Of a DNA stretch of 11,301 nt, positions 1 to 6,675 are shown piece after piece (positions within the stretch are counted from its first letter, which is position 1; every line of letters starts with the position of its first letter). The stretch is taken from positions 1 to 11,301 of the forward strand of contig QNBI01000025.1 of the NCBI GenBank assembly GCA_003641675.1, written 5' to 3'. A program made the translations under genes and the position numbers. The DNA comes from Spirochaetota bacterium. GTDB lineage: Bacteria > Spirochaetota > Spirochaetia > SZUA-6. Under the pieces are notes generated by a model that saw nothing but the letters and a program-made list of their open reading frames with translations, searched no databases and was not told the origin of the DNA.

Positions 1-545
1 ATATATGGACCGGAATTGCAACAACCTTTGCAGTATTCAGAGAAACATCCGTACTTATGACAGGGATATTGTATCCCGCCCGTGTAGGTACTGCCTTTAC
101 TGTAGAAATCGGTTCTATGGAAATGTCCGGCCAGCTGGATGCTCTGCGGCTTATGGCTGTAGAACCTACTCAGCATATAGTAATACCTCGTGTACTTGCT
201 TCTATACTATCCCTTGTTTTCCTAAAAAGCTTGTCCGACGGACTGGCAATAGCATCCACAATGTTTTTCCTGAAGCAGTGGTTCGGAGTTGCATACCCTA
301 TTTTCCTGGAGCATGCCTTTGAATTTTTAAAATCGCCCATTCTCACGCAGTCCTTTATAAAAGCAGGAATTATAGGTTTTTTTATTTCGTTGAATGCCTG
401 CGGTCTGGGTTATTACTTTAAAGGCGGGGCCGTTGAGTTAGGTAAAACCACTACGAAATCAACAGTTATAAATTTTATCTATGTTTTAATGATAGACCTG
501 ATTTTCCAGGTTGTAATGCAAACAACAGGCTGGGGAACAGTATGA
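1..545 (+). CDS. mlaE: MlaE-type ABC transporter permease (5' truncated by window edge)
   Basis: Integral inner-membrane permease of an MCE (Mla-type) ABC system, which moves phospholipid or other hydrophobic substrates between inner and outer membranes. The reading frame is open from the first full codon at base 3 to a TGA at 543-545, so only the C-terminal ~180 residues are present. The visible part begins at the family's cytoplasmic signature: FRETSVLMTGILYPARVG corresponds to the usual REhGPVLTAhhhAGRhG, followed by AFTVEIGSMEMSGQLDALR, which matches the E-[IL]-G-[ST]-M...QIDAL block. The LGP of the usual signature is replaced by TSV. Three hydrophobic segments follow, roughly encoded at 195-270, 350-415 and 465-530. 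The ATP-binding partner starts inside its stop codon (ATGA overlap), which implies translational coupling. The family call is sure; the transported substrate is not known from sequence. Confidence 0.93.
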   Translation, partial: IWTGIATTFAVFRETSVLMTGILYPARVGTAFTVEIGSMEMSGQLDALRLMAVEPTQHIVIPRVLASILSLVFLKSLSDGLAIASTMFFLKQWFGVAYPIFLEHAFEFLKSPILTQSFIKAGIIGFFISLNACGLGYYFKGGAVELGKTTTKSTVINFIYVLMIDLIFQVVMQTTGWGTV

Positions 546-1291
546 TAGATGTTAAGGATCTGCACGTTTCTTTTAACGACAATCATGTGCTAAAAGGGTT
601 AACCACATTAATAGAGGAGCAGCAGGCAACGGTAATAATAGGTAGAAGCGGCATAGGCAAATCCGTATTTTTAAGATCCCTATGTGGTTTAATTACTCCC
701 CAAAAAGGTACAATACTAATAGATGAGGAAGACATAACAAATTGCTCACGTAAAAAAATGCTTAAAATAAGGAACAAAATAGGGATGCTCTTCCAGGAAG
801 GGGCCCTTTTTGACTCCCTTACCGTATATGATAATGTAGCCTTTCCCTTAACCTATCATAAACTCATGGACAGAGCTGCAATTGATAAAAAGGTCCGTAA
901 ATATTTAGAGCTTGTTGAGATGCAGAATTTTCTGGAAGCTATGCCTTCGGAACTTTCCGGAGGAATGAAACGCAAAGTTGCCATAGCGAGGACTATGATT
1001 TTAGAACCTAAATATCTTTTCTACGACGAACCGACAAGCGGACTGGACCCTTACAGCGCCGCAATAGTCGAAATTATGATAAAAAAGCTCCAGGAGGAGT
1101 TAAATATCACCTCATTAATAGTTACACATGATATTGACCTCACCAATTTTATAGGAGATTCAATTGCACTTTTGGAAGATGGTTTTATTATAGAGAAAAC
1201 CAGTAAGGTTGAGGCTTTCAAGAAAAACTCTTTGATATACGAACATTTTATTAAAAAAAGAGAAAGGATCCAGCAGGTAAATGGCTATTAA
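542..1291 (+). CDS. mlaF: MlaF-type ABC transporter ATP-binding protein
   Basis: Cytoplasmic ATPase that powers the MlaE permease, 249 aa, the usual length for the family. All nucleotide-binding motifs are intact: Walker A GRSGIGKS at residues 34-41, Q-loop around Q85 followed by EGALFDSLTVYDNV (typical of the Mla/Ttg2A subgroup), ABC signature LSGGM at 138-142, Walker B YLFYDEP at 158-164, D-loop SGLD at 166-169, and the H-loop histidine H196 in VTHD. The start ATG overlaps the permease stop by 4 bases, and the 3' end overlaps the MCE gene by 11 bases, so the three are almost certainly one transcript. Assignment to the Mla subgroup rests on both the EGALFDS block and the flanking mlaE and mlaD homologues. 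Confidence 0.95.
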   Translation: MIDVKDLHVSFNDNHVLKGLTTLIEEQQATVIIGRSGIGKSVFLRSLCGLITPQKGTILIDEEDITNCSRKKMLKIRNKIGMLFQEGALFDSLTVYDNVAFPLTYHKLMDRAAIDKKVRKYLELVEMQNFLEAMPSELSGGMKRKVAIARTMILEPKYLFYDEPTSGLDPYSAAIVEIMIKKLQEELNITSLIVTHDIDLTNFIGDSIALLEDGFIIEKTSKVEAFKKNSLIYEHFIKKRERIQQVNGY

Positions 1292-2207
1292 AGCAAATAA
1301 AATTATAAGAGTGATTATAATGTCACTGGTGGCAATCGGAACGGCTGCTCTTTTATACCTCATGATTAACAATTTCCAGTTTAGAAAAGGTACATCCATA
1401 AAGGTACTCTACGATCGTATCGGAGCGTTAAATGTAGGGTCATGGGTCAGAAAATCCGGAGTAAAGGTAGGTTCTGTAACTAAGCTGGAGATAAACAAAA
1501 AAGATCAGCGCTCGGTCTATGTAACCATAACAATGAAGCCGGGGCAGATAGTGAGGAAAGCGGACCGTTTTGCTATAGTTGTACGCGGTATTATGGGAGA
1601 TCAGTATATCGAAATATTTCCCGGGCCGTTAAATTCTCCGCCGGTTCATGAAGGTTATGTTTTTAAGGGAGAACCTATGCTGGATACATCTTCGCTCCTT
1701 ACAAGCGGCATGGATATGCTTAAAGATGTCGGCAAAAGCATAAAAATTATTGCAGATATCCTGACAAGCAACAAATCATCAATAAACAATACAATACTCA
1801 ATCTGGAAGACGCAAGTAAAAGCCTGGATACTTTTATAAAGCAGACTAAAAAACTTACAGACACAATTCCGGAGATAACAGAAACGATAAAAACCACACT
1901 TGCACGTATAAACGACCTCACAGCGTCACTACAGGAAAATATCGGGGGAACCCTTAAAAGCGAAAATAAAAGTATTAAAGAAACAATCGATAACCTGAAC
2001 TCTATTACAAATAGCGTTAAATTAATGGTGGATGCATTGTCACAGCAGTCATCACTCGTAACTACTATGAGTGATCCAAAATTAAGCAGGCAAATCGAAG
2101 ATACATTGGGCAACCTAAAGAAAGTGTCTGATAATATTATGGATATTAGTAATACTCTGCAAAAAACGGTAAACGATCTCTTAGGACCTGTTAACAATGG
2201 GCAATAA
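1281..2207 (+). CDS. mlaD: MlaD-like MCE-domain substrate-binding protein
   Basis: Membrane-anchored periplasmic MCE protein, 308 aa, the lipid-binding partner of the MlaEF transporter. One N-terminal transmembrane helix lies at about residues 10-30 (VIIMSLVAIGTAALLYLMI). A single MCE domain follows at about 36-115, with the typical pattern LNVGSWVRKSGVKVGSV and GDQYIEIFPG. The remaining ~190 residues are hydrophilic and helical, rich in heptad-like Leu/Ile spacing with many Ser, Thr, Asn and Lys. This is the long coiled-coil tail of MCE proteins that assemble into hexameric rings or tubes. E. coli MlaD is much shorter (about 180 aa), so this tail places it nearer the longer single-MCE proteins. 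The start ATG lies inside the mlaF 3' end, after a modest AGCAGG Shine-Dalgarno. No MlaB or MlaC homologue follows within the window. Confidence 0.92.
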   Translation: MAIKANKIIRVIIMSLVAIGTAALLYLMINNFQFRKGTSIKVLYDRIGALNVGSWVRKSGVKVGSVTKLEINKKDQRSVYVTITMKPGQIVRKADRFAIVVRGIMGDQYIEIFPGPLNSPPVHEGYVFKGEPMLDTSSLLTSGMDMLKDVGKSIKIIADILTSNKSSINNTILNLEDASKSLDTFIKQTKKLTDTIPEITETIKTTLARINDLTASLQENIGGTLKSENKSIKETIDNLNSITNSVKLMVDALSQQSSLVTTMSDPKLSRQIEDTLGNLKKVSDNIMDISNTLQKTVNDLLGPVNNGQ

Positions 2208-2229
2208 TTCTTTTAGAGTATATACATAA

Positions 2230-3237
2230 TTGCAGTCGATATCATTCTATAAAAAATACATCGCAACAGAAAACGATTCGGGAAGAAGACTCGACAGAAT
2301 TATTAGGAAAATGCTCTATGACTACCCCCTTGCAGAAATTTATAGATTAATACGTGTGGGGGCCATAAAGGTTAACGGTAAAAAAGAATCACCCTCCTAT
2401 CGCGTTAAAAAAGGAGAAGAAATAGAAATTAGTGAAAACATTAAAGCGAAAAATCCCTCCGCCCGGTATAATGAGTTAAAGAAGGAAAATTTCTTTACCG
2501 GCAAAAAAAGAGTTAAAAGATGGTTTCTGTATAAGAGCAGCTCACTTATTGTATTAAATAAGCCAAGAGGCATCCGGGTCCACGGGCATCTGTCTCTGGA
2601 TACAGCAGTGCAGGAGTACCTTAAGGATAATACCGATAAAAATGCCGAATCCCTTTCCTTTAAACCGGGACCTGCAAACCGTCTGGATACAAACACTTCC
2701 GGAATTGTTATTTATCCCCTTTCGCTAAAAACGACACAGAATATTGCACGATGTCTGCACGCTCATAGAACCGTGAAAATATACATAGCGCTTGTAGAGG
2801 GAAACCTGTCCAGAACTGAAGTTTGGTCGGACAAAATAGGCAGGAACAGGATTAAGCGTATTTCGTATGTATCGGGAGGAGAAGAAACCAAGACAGCAAT
2901 TACAAAAGTATATCCGGTTGCATCCAGAGAAAACAGTACATTAACTCTGTGTTTCCCGATAACAGGAAGAACGCATCAGATAAGGCTGCAGTTCTCATCG
3001 CACGGTTATCCCCTTTTGGGCGATATAAAATACGGAGGTGCAAAGAAAAGTGAGGGATACCTCCTTCATGCCGCATATATGGGCCTGCAAAATTGCACAG
3101 AGTATTCGGGCCCTTCCGAATTTTATGCACCTCTTTCAAAATTTCAGGAAGAATATTTAAAGTATTATTTCGGGAAAAACATTATACATAAATGTCACGA
3201 TATGATAGAAAGAATTAAAAATAATGGCTTTTTATGA
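2230..3237 (+). CDS. RluA-family 23S rRNA pseudouridine synthase (RluC/RluD-like)
   Basis: Isomerises specific uridines in rRNA (by family, probably 23S) to pseudouridine. 335 aa. An S4 RNA-binding domain lies at about residues 19-67 (RRLDRIIRKML ... GAIKVNGKK) and the catalytic domain from about 105 on. Family motifs seen: LNKPRGIRVHG (109-119), the catalytic block NRLDTNTSG with the presumed nucleophile D153, KIYIALVEG (183-191), TGRTHQIRLQ (245-254), GDIKYGG (264-270) and LLHAAYMGL (278-286). The usual His before RLD is Asn here. The start is inferred to be TTG: an in-frame TAA lies immediately upstream (2227-2229), and the next ATG (residue 28) would cut off the first helix of the S4 domain. 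The Shine-Dalgarno is weak (TAGAG). It lies 22 bases after the MCE gene and may be read through from it. Which rRNA position it modifies cannot be told from sequence. Confidence 0.9.
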   Translation: MQSISFYKKYIATENDSGRRLDRIIRKMLYDYPLAEIYRLIRVGAIKVNGKKESPSYRVKKGEEIEISENIKAKNPSARYNELKKENFFTGKKRVKRWFLYKSSSLIVLNKPRGIRVHGHLSLDTAVQEYLKDNTDKNAESLSFKPGPANRLDTNTSGIVIYPLSLKTTQNIARCLHAHRTVKIYIALVEGNLSRTEVWSDKIGRNRIKRISYVSGGEETKTAITKVYPVASRENSTLTLCFPITGRTHQIRLQFSSHGYPLLGDIKYGGAKKSEGYLLHAAYMGLQNCTEYSGPSEFYAPLSKFQEEYLKYYFGKNIIHKCHDMIERIKNNGFL

Positions 3238-3263
3238 TTATCTTTATATAGGTTGGGTTAAAT

Positions 3264-4172
3264 ATGTTTTCATTAAAAAAAATATACCATCACATTGTGT
3301 GGGTCTTCCAGGGGGTGCAGGTTTTTGCTCTTGTCGGGAAAAGCGGCAGCGGCAAGAGTTTCCGCGCTCAGCTTGTTGCCGATAAATACGGGATAGACTT
3401 TATAATTGATGACGGCCTGCTTATAAGGGGTGAAAAGATTGTAGCAGGAACCTCTGCCAAAAAAGAGAAAGGTGTTCTGACTGCAATAAAAACTGCACTC
3501 TTTGCAAATAAGGACCATGCAGATGAAGTAAGAAAAACTCTGGAACGAGAAAAGTTTAAAAGAATACTTATAATAGGTACTTCAATTCCCATGGTTAAAA
3601 AAATAGCCTCTACACTAAACCTGCCTCAGCCCACCCATATTATTAAAATACAGGATATTGCAACTCTGGATGAAATAGAAAAGGCAAGAAGGTCGCGTGA
3701 CGAAGAAGGTAAACATATAATCCCGGTTCCTGCTATAGAAATTAAGAAAAATTATCCCCATATATTTTTTGAGTCCATTAAAGTCCTCTTAAAAAGGAAA
3801 TTCTCTATTTCCAAAAAAAATAAAGAATTTGAAAAAACAGTAGTGCGCCCCGATTACAGCAGAAAAGGCAAAGTTGCCATTTCTCAGGAAGCCCTTACAC
3901 AAATGGTTCTTCACTGTGTTAATGAATTTGACTCTTCGATTAAGGTATCAAAGATAATTATAAAAAATGAAAGCGATAAATATATCTTTAATGTATTCCT
4001 CGATATTCCCTACGGAACCCAAATTTCAGGGGACGTTCACCGGCTTCAGAGATACATAGTGGAAAATATTGAACGTTTTACAGGAATTATCATAGATGAA
4101 GTTAATCTCACCGTAAGCAAAATATCTTTTATGAAAAAAATCTTTAAAAAAAATTCTTCCGGTACAACTTAG
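3264..4172 (+). CDS. P-loop NTPase domain fused to an Asp23/Gls24-like domain
   Basis: A 302-aa soluble protein with two parts. The N-terminal part (about 18-175) is a P-loop nucleotide-binding domain: Walker A GKSGSGKS at 25-32, an acidic pair D49-D50 in FIIDDGLLIRG, a beta-strand ILIIGTS at 101-107, and a basic block EKARRSRDEEGK (139-150) that could act as a lid or sensor. The C-terminal part (about 200-287) resembles the Asp23/Gls24 (DUF322) fold: KGKVAISQEALTQMV, an alternating strand, PYGTQISGDVHRLQRYIVENI, then FTGIIIDEVNLTVSKI. This matches the family's G.v.IS.ev...i pattern, its YG..i..v...hQ..v...ie helix and its TG..v..VNv.V..i ending. Asp23 proteins are best known as envelope-stress proteins of Firmicutes; no substrate or reaction is known to me for this architecture. 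No signal peptide or membrane segment. The ATG follows a weak AGG/GGG purine stretch, and a start a few codons later at a GTG (V18) is possible. A-runs lie at both ends of the gene. Both domain calls are pattern-based; the P-loop is firm, the Asp23 match good. Confidence 0.78.
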   Translation: MFSLKKIYHHIVWVFQGVQVFALVGKSGSGKSFRAQLVADKYGIDFIIDDGLLIRGEKIVAGTSAKKEKGVLTAIKTALFANKDHADEVRKTLEREKFKRILIIGTSIPMVKKIASTLNLPQPTHIIKIQDIATLDEIEKARRSRDEEGKHIIPVPAIEIKKNYPHIFFESIKVLLKRKFSISKKNKEFEKTVVRPDYSRKGKVAISQEALTQMVLHCVNEFDSSIKVSKIIIKNESDKYIFNVFLDIPYGTQISGDVHRLQRYIVENIERFTGIIIDEVNLTVSKISFMKKIFKKNSSGTT

Positions 4173-4214
4173 TGCATAAATTGCCATTTCATAGAACAAA
4201 GGAAATAAAAGTAT

Positions 4215-4243
4215 TTGACATCCATATTAACTCTGAATAAGAT
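4215..4243 (+). promoter_or_regulatory. Sigma70-like promoter for the exported TPR protein gene
   Basis: A perfect -35 hexamer TTGACA (4215-4220) is separated by exactly 17 bases from TAAGAT (4238-4243), which matches TATAAT at four of six positions. It sits in the 88-base gap before the gene starting at 4261. The predicted transcript start, about 4250, would give a leader of only ~10 bases, beginning at the Shine-Dalgarno itself. A second TAAGAT at 4243-4248 has a less favourable 22-base spacing. Prediction only. Confidence 0.5.
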
Positions 4244-4250
4244 AAGATTC

Positions 4251-4256
4251 AGGAGG
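4251..4256 (+). promoter_or_regulatory. Strong Shine-Dalgarno AGGAGG
   Basis: A perfect AGGAGG lies 4 bases before the ATG at 4261. It is the strongest ribosome binding site in the window and fixes the start of the signal-peptide protein. The high translation potential contrasts with the weak sites of the two preceding genes. Confidence 0.8.
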
Positions 4257-4260
4257 AAAC

Positions 4261-5466
4261 ATGAGAAAATTCCCTCTTTTTGTTATTTTCAGTTTATTTT
4301 TAAGTTCTGTCCTTGTTTTTCCAGTATTTTCTGAAATCAGCAGTTTTTTTACCGAGGAAACAGCACACTATAAAATTTACTCTGATGATAGCATAATTAG
4401 AGCCGGCGAAATAGCAAAAGAAATGGAGGCCTGTTTAAATGTCTATAATAACATAATGCACTTAGACCTTTCTCCTCTTAATGTAAAACTTAAGGTACGT
4501 ATATTCAAATCCAAAGAATCATTCGATACTTACCTGAATTCACTTATTAATCAAACCCGGGATGATTTTGTCTATATTCACTATACAGACCTGGGAAAAT
4601 CGGAATTAGTAGGTTTTGAAAAGGCTAATAAGGCAGATTTTAATTCCTCTCTTATACATCAGGGGTTTATTCAGTTTATAAAGGCGCTTATCCCAAATGC
4701 ACCTATCTGGCTTAGAGAGGGTATTGCCGCTTATATTGAAAATGCTCACTATAATCCTGCGACTGCAGATTTCACATGGAGACCAAATCTCGTATGGCTC
4801 GATTCTTTAAAGGAAATTCTAAAGGGCAATGGAAACTTTATACCTTTAAATAAACTTTTAACTATGAATAAAGAAGAAGCGCTTAAAAACATCTCTGTAT
4901 TTTATCCGGAAGCATGGGGAGTTGTACAATTTTTAAGCAGCACAAATAATAAGGAATATAACCGTATTTTGTGGGATTCCATAAGCGCACTAACACCGGG
5001 CGCTGCACTGTATGAGAATTCCGAATATGTTGTAAAACGGGCATTCTCATGGGCAGATACAGATACACTTAAGAAAGATTTTAGTGAATTCATGGGTTCA
5101 TTAAAAACCTTTACCGATTATGTTAAAGACGGCATAGACCTATATAGTAAGGGTAATTTAACAGGTGCGGAAAAATCTTTTAAAGAGGCCGTTAAAATTG
5201 AACCCGACAATCACATTCCATACTACTATATGGGACTAATAGCTTATGCAAGAAAAAAATACAACACAGCGGAGGAGTTTTATAAAAAGGCCTGTAAACT
5301 TGGGACGGAAACCGGTTTAATAAATTATGCGCTGGGTGTAAACGCTTTTGCTGCAAATAAATATAACACTGCTTCCGAATATCTTAAAAAAGCAAAGGCA
5401 GCGGATAATAAAACCTACGGATCGAAAGTAGATACATTGCTAAAGAGAATAGAGCTGCTAAGGTAG
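4261..5466 (+). CDS. Exported gluzincin-like (peptidase MA-type) protein with degenerate active site and TPR repeats
   Basis: 401 aa, predicted to be exported. A classical signal peptide covers residues 1-24 (basic start, hydrophobic core, likely cleavage after VFS before Glu25), so the mature protein is periplasmic or secreted; no lipobox cysteine is seen. The central part (about 30-280) has the layout of peptidase-MA-like gluzincins: the early strand HYKIYSDD, then LIHQGFIQFI, then PIWLREGIAAYIE. In active members the helix reads HExxH and is followed by P.WL.EG.A.Y. Here H133 and E153 are kept, but the catalytic Glu is Gln (Q134) and the second His is Ile (I137), so proteolysis is unlikely. 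The C-terminal third (about 288-395) carries about three TPR units, for example DLYSKGNLTGAEKSFKEAVK and AYARKKYNTAEEFYKKACK. It has its own predicted promoter and a strong ribosome binding site. Probable role: a binding or scaffolding protein in the envelope (inference). Confidence 0.78.
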   Translation: MRKFPLFVIFSLFLSSVLVFPVFSEISSFFTEETAHYKIYSDDSIIRAGEIAKEMEACLNVYNNIMHLDLSPLNVKLKVRIFKSKESFDTYLNSLINQTRDDFVYIHYTDLGKSELVGFEKANKADFNSSLIHQGFIQFIKALIPNAPIWLREGIAAYIENAHYNPATADFTWRPNLVWLDSLKEILKGNGNFIPLNKLLTMNKEEALKNISVFYPEAWGVVQFLSSTNNKEYNRILWDSISALTPGAALYENSEYVVKRAFSWADTDTLKKDFSEFMGSLKTFTDYVKDGIDLYSKGNLTGAEKSFKEAVKIEPDNHIPYYYMGLIAYARKKYNTAEEFYKKACKLGTETGLINYALGVNAFAANKYNTASEYLKKAKAADNKTYGSKVDTLLKRIELLR

Positions 5467-5539
5467 AACCTTACTCTATACTCTAAACAAAACTACTAAT
5501 TTGTTGTAACTTCTAAATATAATTTTTAAGGAGAGCAGT

Positions 5540-6661
5540 ATGCCAAATGTAGAGATTAAAACTGTAAATACAAACAGAGAGAGACTTCGATTTATAAAAA
5601 TGCCGTGGCCTATATATAAAAACGACCCTCATTGGGTACCTCCTATAATTGCCGACCAGAAAAGTTTTATAAATCCCAAAAAAGGCGTCTTTTTCGAACA
5701 CGGAAAGGCTAAACTCTTTTTAGCGATACGTGACGGGAAACCTGTAGGAAGAATATCCGCACATATAAATACCCTGCACGATGAAATTTATAACGACGGA
5801 AAAGGATTTTTCGGTTTTTTTGAATGCGAAAATAACCAGGAAACAGCTGATATGCTTTTTCGAGCAGCAGAGCATTATCTAAAAAGTCAAAACAGAAAGT
5901 TTGTAGAGGGTCCAATGAGTTTCGGTATATACGATGAAATCGGCCTTCTTGTCGATGGTTTCGATACAGACCCCTATGTTTTAAATGTTCATAATCCTGA
6001 GTATTACCAGAAACTCGTTGAAAATGCGGGATATAAGAAATCGGTAGATTGGTATGCATACAGAGGAGCCACCAACCAGAAGGTAGATGAAAAGATGTAT
6101 CAATTTAAAGACAGAGTCATGAAACAGCCCGGATTAACTATAAGGAAAATTTATCCGCACGAGAATTTTAAACGGGATGCTGCAATTGTAAAGCATATTT
6201 TCAGCACTGCATGGAACAAGAACTGGGGTCATGTGCCTTTAACAGATTCAGAATTTAATAGAATTGCAAAGGAGTTAACAAGGCTTGTCGTTCCGGATCT
6301 ATCATTTATAGCAGAGATAAACGGCCAGGCGATAGGGTTTGCCCTTTCAATCTACGATGCCAATGTTGCAGTTAAGAAAATAAACGGAAGGCTTTTTCCA
6401 GTCGGTTTTATTAAACTCCTTACAAATTTAAAGAAAACGGACAGGTTCCGTCATATATTAATGGGTGTGCTGGAAGAGTACAGAAGCAGAGGGATTGAAA
6501 TAGCATTTTATGTTAATATTGCCGAACAGGCTTACAAATTAGGTTTTTCCGAAATTGAGATGTCTTTAATAGTTGAAAATAATGAACCAATGCGCAATTC
6601 ATTAAAGCATCTTCCCGTGGAGATATATAAAACTTACAGAATCTACACAAAAGATCTTTAG
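5540..6661 (+). CDS. GNAT-superfamily acyltransferase-like protein
   Basis: 373 aa, cytoplasmic, no signal peptide. It matches a widespread conserved family usually annotated as GNAT N-acetyltransferase-like. Recognisable blocks are WPIYKNDPHWVPPI (23-36), FFEHGKAKLFLAIRDGKPVG (51-70), GFFGFFECEN (89-98), EGPMSFGIYDEIGLLVDGF (123-141) and the C-terminal ENNEPMRNSLKHL...YKTYRIY. The N-terminal half contains a GNAT-like strand pair (LFLAIRDGKPVGRISA). The C-terminal half has FIAEINGQAIGFALS and an acetyl-CoA-loop-like R-x-x-G (R315-S-R-G318 in YRSRGIE), so two GNAT folds in tandem are plausible. The family's substrate is unknown to me. A clear AAGGAG Shine-Dalgarno (5528-5533) sits 6 bases before the ATG. 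Only 14 bases separate it from hisS, so the two are likely co-transcribed. Confidence 0.8.
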   Translation: MPNVEIKTVNTNRERLRFIKMPWPIYKNDPHWVPPIIADQKSFINPKKGVFFEHGKAKLFLAIRDGKPVGRISAHINTLHDEIYNDGKGFFGFFECENNQETADMLFRAAEHYLKSQNRKFVEGPMSFGIYDEIGLLVDGFDTDPYVLNVHNPEYYQKLVENAGYKKSVDWYAYRGATNQKVDEKMYQFKDRVMKQPGLTIRKIYPHENFKRDAAIVKHIFSTAWNKNWGHVPLTDSEFNRIAKELTRLVVPDLSFIAEINGQAIGFALSIYDANVAVKKINGRLFPVGFIKLLTNLKKTDRFRHILMGVLEEYRSRGIEIAFYVNIAEQAYKLGFSEIEMSLIVENNEPMRNSLKHLPVEIYKTYRIYTKDL

Positions 6662-6675
6662 CAGAGGATAAACTA

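Noticed and set aside
1655..2197. 180-aa open frame on the minus strand inside mlaD
   Set aside because: It lies wholly antisense to a gene with clear MCE and coiled-coil features, has no recognisable motif, and its composition is that of a reverse-strand shadow.
4142..4149. A-run near the 3' end of the P-loop/Asp23 gene, considered as a programmed frameshift site
   Set aside because: The frame ends a few codons later at a natural end for the domain, and I see no extended product in another frame.
5486..5505. AACAAA/TTTGTT inverted repeat in the gap after the TPR protein gene, considered as a terminator
   Set aside because: The stem is only six pairs with one G-C pair and has no U-tract after it; too weak to be a terminator.
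5518..5523. Perfect TATAAT before the GNAT-like gene, considered as a promoter
   Set aside because: No acceptable -35 at 16-18 bases (ACTAAT), and transcription would start inside the Shine-Dalgarno; expected by chance in AT-rich DNA.
5709..6059. 116-aa open frame on the minus strand inside the GNAT-like gene
   Set aside because: No family resemblance or ribosome site; the plus strand here encodes conserved family motifs.
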